From Alloalcanivorax dieselolei B5 (GTDB taxonomy: Bacteria; Pseudomonadota; Gammaproteobacteria; Pseudomonadales; Alcanivoracaceae), in assembly GCF_000300005.1 (NCBI RefSeq), contig NC_018691.1, positions 4,607,001 through 4,671,000 on the forward strand: a stretch of DNA of 64,000 nucleotides, written 5' to 3'. The stretch's first letter is position 1; each line of letters begins with the position of its first letter. The notes under the pieces are model-generated. The model saw only the letters and a list, made by a program, of their open reading frames with translations, ran no database searches and was not told the DNA's origin. Position numbers and translations under genes: made by a program. Of the stretch, positions 59,811 to 64,000 are shown piece by piece.

Positions 59811-61463
59811 TCAGGACCGCACCGCTTCACGCCGGGGACGATAACCGGCGAACTGCTCACGCAGTTTGGTCTTCAGCAGCTTCCCGGTGGCGGTATGCGG
59901 CAGCTCGTCCACGAACACGATGTCGTCCGGCAGCCACCACTTCACCACCCGCTCCGCCAGGTGCGCCATGATCTCGTCCTCATCGACTTGCGCGCCGGCG
60001 CGTTTCACCACCACCATCAGCGGGCGTTCCTGCCATTTTTCATGGGGAATGGCAATCACCGCGGCCTCCGCCACGCCGGGATGGGAGAAGGCGGCGTTTT
60101 CCAGATCCATGGAGGAAATCCACTCCCCCCCGGACTTGATCACGTCCTTGGCCCGGTCCACCAGTTGCAGATAGCCGTCCGGATCCATGGTGGCGATGTC
60201 GCCGGTGGGGAAGTAACCCTCGTCATCGAGCACATTGCCGCCTTCAGCCCGGAAGTAGCCGTTGGCGATCCAGGGACCACGAATATAGAGATGACCGGAA
60301 TGCACGCCATCCCAGGGCTGTGGCCCCCCTTCATCGTTGACGATCTTGATGTGCACGCCCCAGATACCACGTCCCTGCTTCACCTTGAGCTCATCCAGGC
60401 CGTCGCGATCCAGGTCATCGTGTTTCGGCAGAGGCCGGTTGACCACACCCAACGGACTGGTTTCCGTCATACCCCAGCCCTGAATCACCTGAGCTCCCAG
60501 CTGAGTCTCCAGCCGTCGCACCATGGCCCGCGGCGGCGCGCTGCCACCGATACCGATGGTGTCGATACACAGTTCCTTATCCAGATCCAGTTCCGGATGG
60601 GCATCCAGGTACTGGAAGAACATCAGCCACACCGTGGGCACCGCCTGGGAAAACGTTACCCGCTCGTCACGCATCAGCGGATAGAGATGCTCACCGTCCA
60701 GATGTTCGCCGGGCAGAACCATTTTCGCGCCGACCATGGCCGCCACGTAGGGCATGCCCCAGGCATTGGCATGGAACATCGGTACCACCAGTAATAAGGT
60801 GGAACGGACACTGACATTGAACGCGTCCGGCGCCATCGCCATCAGCGAGTGCAATACGGTGGAACGATGGGAGTACAACACCCCTTTCGGGTTGCCGGTG
60901 GTACCGGAGGTGTAGCACAGACTGGACGCGGTGCGCTCGTCGAATTCCGGCCAGGCGAATTCAGCGCTGGCGCCTTCCACCAGGTCTTCGTAACAAAGCA
61001 GACCGGGAATATCGGCCTGGGGCATGTGGGCGCGATCGGTCAGCGCCACGAAATGCTCGATACTTTTCAGTTTCGGTACCAGCTTCTCCACCAGCGGCGC
61101 GAAGCTGATATCAAAAAACAGCACCTTGTCCTCAGCGTGATTGAGAATGTATTCCACTTGTTCCGGGAACAAACGGGGATTCACCGTATGCAGTACCGCA
61201 CCGGATCCGGAAACCCCGAAATAAAGCTCCATGTGACGCCAGGTGTTCCATGCCAGAGTGCCAACCCGATCACCGAATTCGACGCCCAGCTCGTTCAGGA
61301 CGTTAGCGACCTGCTTGGCACGATGGGCGATCCGCCGGTAATTGGTACGATGAATAGGCCCTTCAATGCTGCGCGAGACAATTTCCTGTTCAGGGTGGAA
61401 AGTGGCCGCGTGCTCAATGAGCGAAGAGATCAACAGCGGCTTGTCTTGCATCAGACCCTGCAT
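59811..61463 (-). CDS. Long/medium-chain fatty-acid-CoA ligase, AlkK-like
   Basis: A 550-residue ANL ligase of the AlkK branch. The ATP motif is [20 protein letters not shown]; family parts are [56 protein letters not shown] and [24 protein letters not shown], with the catalytic Lys in [24 protein letters not shown] at 61463 has GGAGG six bases upstream. It activates fatty acids, as expected of an alkane or lipid degrader. It follows the thiolase gene by 96 bases, where CCGTTCG-TTCAC-CGAACGG (61491-61509) may be an operator. Confidence 0.93.
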   Translation of the reverse strand: MQGLMQDKPLLISSLIEHAATFHPEQEIVSRSIEGPIHRTNYRRIAHRAKQVANVLNELGVEFGDRVGTLAWNTWRHMELYFGVSGSGAVLHTVNPRLFPEQVEYILNHAEDKVLFFDISFAPLVEKLVPKLKSIEHFVALTDRAHMPQADIPGLLCYEDLVEGASAEFAWPEFDERTASSLCYTSGTTGNPKGVLYSHRSTVLHSLMAMAPDAFNVSVRSTLLLVVPMFHANAWGMPYVAAMVGAKMVLPGEHLDGEHLYPLMRDERVTFSQAVPTVWLMFFQYLDAHPELDLDKELCIDTIGIGGSAPPRAMVRRLETQLGAQVIQGWGMTETSPLGVVNRPLPKHDDLDRDGLDELKVKQGRGIWGVHIKIVNDEGGPQPWDGVHSGHLYIRGPWIANGYFRAEGGNVLDDEGYFPTGDIATMDPDGYLQLVDRAKDVIKSGGEWISSMDLENAAFSHPGVAEAAVIAIPHEKWQERPLMVVVKRAGAQVDEDEIMAHLAERVVKWWLPDDIVFVDELPHTATGKLLKTKLREQFAGYRPRREAVRS

Positions 61464-61559
61464 GGATACCTCCTTTTGTTCTTCGTTATGCCGTTCGTTC
61501 ACCGAACGGACCCCGCAAGCCGATATCCACGACCCGCGAGGTGATCAGGACGCCCGGGA

Positions 61560-62741
61560 TCAGAGGCGTTCGACAATGGTCACGTTGGCCAGACCGCCGC
61601 CTTCGCACATGGTCTGCAGACCATAGCGTTTGTCGCGCTTTTTCAGAGCGTGCAACAGCGTGGTCATCAGCTTGGTGCCGGAGCCGCCCAGCGGGTGCCC
61701 CAGGGAAATAGCACCGCCGTTCACGTTCAGGCGCTCGGCGTCGGCGCCCAGTGTTTTCAGCCAGGCCAGCGGTACCGGAGCAAAAGCTTCGTTGACTTCG
61801 AAAAGATCGATGTCATCAATGCTCATGCCCGCTTTTTTCAGTGCCCGCTCGGTGGCCGGAATCGGCGCCTCCAGCATGATCACCGGATCGTGACCGATCA
61901 CGGTCAAATGATGAATACGAGCCATCGGCTCCAGCCCCAGGGCCTTCAGACCACGTTCGTTGACCACCATGACGCCGGACGCGCCGTCACAGATCTGGCT
62001 GGCGGTGGCGGCGGAGATACGGCCCCCTTCCTTCAGCAATTTGACGCTCTGAATGCCCTCCAGAGTGGCGTCGAAACGAATGCCTTCATCCACATCGTGG
62101 GTTTCACCGTCACCAGCGCCATCGACACCGCGAACCGGCAGCGGCACGATTTCGTCCTTGAAGTCACCCGCTTCGGTAGCGCGCCTGGCGCGTTCATGAC
62201 TGAGCAGGGCAAAGCGATCCAGCTCGTCCTTGGTCAGGTCGTATTTCTCCGCCATCATCTCAGCGCCCATGAACTGGCTGAAATCCGGTATATCCGGGTA
62301 GCGTTCCTTCATCGCCGGGCTGAAGTAGTGCCCCAATCCCTGCTGACGCGCCAGAGAGGACGGCGACCCCATGGGTACCCGGCTCATGGATTCCACGCCG
62401 GCGGCGATAACGATGTCCTGGGTGCCGGACATCACCGCCTGGGCGGCGAAATGCAACGCCTGCTGGGAAGACCCGCACTGGCGGTCCACCGAGGTGGCCG
62501 GCACCGATTCCGGCAGGCGCGAGGCCAGTACCGCGTTGCGGGCCACGTTATTGGACTGTTCACCGGCCTGGCCGACGCAGCCCATGATCACATCCTCGAT
62601 CAAAGCCGGGTCCGCATCGGCGCGATCCAGCAGGGCATTGAGTACCTGGCCGGCCAGATCGGCGGGGTGCCAGCCGGAGAGACGGCCGCCACGGCGGCCA
62701 CCCGCGGTGCGGGCCGCGGCAACGATATAGGCTTCACTCAT
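61560..62741 (-). CDS. Acetyl-CoA acyltransferase (thiolase)
   Basis: A 393-residue thiolase. The acyl-accepting Cys89 lies in SVDRQCGSSQQALHFAAQ; the His is in GGAISLGHPLGGSG; the second Cys is in QTMCEGGGLANVTIVERL. The DEGIRFDATLEGIQSVKLL segment and GDGETHDVDEG fit the degradative acyl-CoA thiolases that cleave 3-ketoacyl-CoA to acetyl-CoA and a shortened chain. It is downstream of the 3-hydroxyacyl dehydrogenase-like SDR and upstream of the AlkK-like ligase, so it gives the last step of the beta-oxidation set. Confidence 0.95.
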   Translation of the reverse strand: MSEAYIVAAARTAGGRRGGRLSGWHPADLAGQVLNALLDRADADPALIEDVIMGCVGQAGEQSNNVARNAVLASRLPESVPATSVDRQCGSSQQALHFAAQAVMSGTQDIVIAAGVESMSRVPMGSPSSLARQQGLGHYFSPAMKERYPDIPDFSQFMGAEMMAEKYDLTKDELDRFALLSHERARRATEAGDFKDEIVPLPVRGVDGAGDGETHDVDEGIRFDATLEGIQSVKLLKEGGRISAATASQICDGASGVMVVNERGLKALGLEPMARIHHLTVIGHDPVIMLEAPIPATERALKKAGMSIDDIDLFEVNEAFAPVPLAWLKTLGADAERLNVNGGAISLGHPLGGSGTKLMTTLLHALKKRDKRYGLQTMCEGGGLANVTIVERL

Positions 62742-62858
62742 GTTTCGATCCTTCCTGCGGCGTGCCGCCCGACACGGACGGCACCGATTGATTGAATTCT
62801 CAAAGCGTGACAGGGCGGGAGCACCGTCCGAAGCGACGATTTTCCCGCCATTGCCGGA

Positions 62859-63641
62859 TCACCGCGGCGCCATGCGGATGGCGCCGTCCAGGCGCACGCT
62901 TTCGCCGTTGAAGTAGCCATTGACGATCATGGTTTCCGCCAGTTGGGCGAATTCATCCGGACTGCCCAGCCGCTTCGGGAACGGCACCGAGGCCGACAGG
63001 GACTGTTTCACGTTTTCCGGCAAACGGGCCAGCAGCGGGGTTTCGAAGATACCCGGCATGATGGTGTTGACACGGATGCCCTCGCTCATCAGGTCACGGG
63101 CCATGGGCAGCGTCATGCCCACCAGGGCGGCCTTCGAGGCGGAGTAGGCGGTCTGCCCGATCTGGCCATCCTGAGCGGCCACCGAGGCGGTGTTGATCAT
63201 CACCCCACGCTCGCCGTGCTCCAGCGGATCCAGGGACAGCATGCCCTTGGCCGCCTTGGCGGAGCAGCGGAAGGAGCCAACCAGGTTGATCTGCACAATG
63301 CGATTGAACTGATCGATCGGATAATGATTGGTGGTGCCGTCCTTTTTGTCCCGGCCAGCGGTCTTGGCGGAGCCTCCGATGCCGGCACAGTTCACCAGGA
63401 TGCGCTCCTGGCCGATGGCGGCACGGGCCTTTTCGAAGCCTTGATCCACGGAGGCATCATCGGTGACGTCCACTTTGCAGAACACGCCACCCAGCTCGGC
63501 CGCCAGGGCTTCACCCTGCTCTTCATTGACGTCGAACAGCGCCACTCGCACCCCGTGGGCGGCCAGCCGCCGGGCGGTGGCCGCTCCCAGGCCGGAAGCC
63601 CCACCGGTAATCACTGCGCTCACGGAAGAATCCAGTTTCAT
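62859..63641 (-). CDS. SDR-type 3-hydroxyacyl-CoA dehydrogenase
   Basis: A 260-residue SDR close to the HSD17B10/type II 3-hydroxyacyl-CoA dehydrogenases. The cofactor motif is ITGGASGLGAATARRLAAHG; ILVNCAGIGG replaces NNAG; active-site Ser and Tyr are in NTASVAAQDGQIGQTAYSASKAALVGM; the long GDKKD-type insert (TAGRDKKDGTTNHYPIDQF) is typical of that group. ATG at 63641 has GGAAATC upstream only. It heads the minus-strand array. The 359 bases from 63642 to the window end show no gene I can support; they probably hold its promoter. Confidence 0.92.
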   Translation of the reverse strand: MKLDSSVSAVITGGASGLGAATARRLAAHGVRVALFDVNEEQGEALAAELGGVFCKVDVTDDASVDQGFEKARAAIGQERILVNCAGIGGSAKTAGRDKKDGTTNHYPIDQFNRIVQINLVGSFRCSAKAAKGMLSLDPLEHGERGVMINTASVAAQDGQIGQTAYSASKAALVGMTLPMARDLMSEGIRVNTIMPGIFETPLLARLPENVKQSLSASVPFPKRLGSPDEFAQLAETMIVNGYFNGESVRLDGAIRMAPR

Positions 63642-64000
63642 AGGAAATCCTTCAATTAACTCATAAAGGGATGACAGCGGCGCTGGGGCGGCTCCGAGAA
63701 CACTGCATCGCAATGAGCACTGAAATTCCAGGAAGTATCCAGGTTCTGACGGTGTACGTTCGTTCTCTTTTAATGCCACGGTGAGACCGCGCCGCTGCCT
63801 GCCTGCTTAGGCTCTAAAAAGGCTAGGAGAGTGCGCGGATACTGGATATCGTCTAAATGGACGAAACAGTGCAAGCCCTTTGATATTTATGGAATAAACA
63901 GAAACAAGGCCCTGGATTTCTCGTCTGATCCCTGGCGAAAACTGCCGGTTCCGTTGGCAAAACCTCGCCACCTCCCTACAAGTCACCGCACCGGCTTGAA

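Overview
The window is about 64 kb of GC-rich chromosome from an aerobic gammaproteobacterium. The gene content (two small cytochrome c5-type proteins, SpeA/SpeE, GlnK-AmtB-UbiK-YifB, Rep, an alkyl sulfatase, AlkK-like acyl-CoA ligases, TRAP transporters and many short-chain dehydrogenases) suggests an Alcanivorax/Alloalcanivorax-like hydrocarbon and lipid degrader related to Pseudomonas. The genus is inferred, not proven. Nothing here looks like a plasmid backbone or a complete prophage.

Layout. 1-18.3 kb: mixed chromosomal genes. These are a partial hypothetical protein, a c5 lipoprotein, cobU, nitronate monooxygenase, a TetR regulator divergent from a CaiB/BaiF CoA-transferase, an SDR, a glyoxalase-II-like hydrolase, small envelope proteins, YjbQ, a D-2-hydroxyacid dehydrogenase, DUF523 and DUF4112 proteins, divergent speA/speE, an HCCA isomerase + SDR pair divergent from an HxlR regulator, a LysR regulator, a histidine phosphatase and an SDR. 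18.35-28.1 kb: a visibly AT-richer, co-directional island. It encodes a two-component system, an OmpV/MipA barrel and a complete RND tripartite efflux pump. Its edges carry a truncated IS5-type transposase and a roughly 20-bp inverted sequence pair (18346-18365 / 28088-28107), and a ~310-bp MITE-like insert sits inside it. 28.1-47.4 kb: core chromosome, with glnK-amtB under a likely sigma-54 promoter, ubiK, an alkyl sulfatase with its divergent LysR regulator, yifB/comM, an EamA exporter, two AraC regulators, an SDR, an rsuA-type pseudouridine synthase, rep, cytochrome c5, a three-gene signalling operon (response regulator, LysM-FecR protein, CHASE2 histidine kinase) and tRNA-Arg(CCG). 47.4-64 kb: an accessory catabolic cluster. 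A PhyH oxygenase is divergent from a TetR regulator, and a long minus-strand array follows: SDR, thiolase, AlkK-like ligase, TRAP DctQ and DctM, two more acyl-CoA ligases, two paralogous DctP proteins and a pair of acyl-CoA dehydrogenases.

How it works together. The 48-64 kb array reads as an uptake-activation-beta-oxidation pathway for an unknown carboxylic acid: TRAP import, CoA activation, dehydrogenation by a probable two-subunit acyl-CoA dehydrogenase, 3-hydroxyacyl-CoA oxidation and thiolysis. No enoyl-CoA hydratase is visible inside the window. The RND island looks like a self-contained, self-regulated export/resistance cassette acquired from a lower-GC donor.

Repeats are a strong theme. 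REP-like palindromes lie in several intergenic spaces, a 211-bp element with 28-bp perfect inverted ends follows speE, and degenerate tRNA-arm sequence plus a 23-bp direct repeat follow tRNA-Arg. No CRISPR array or rRNA was seen.
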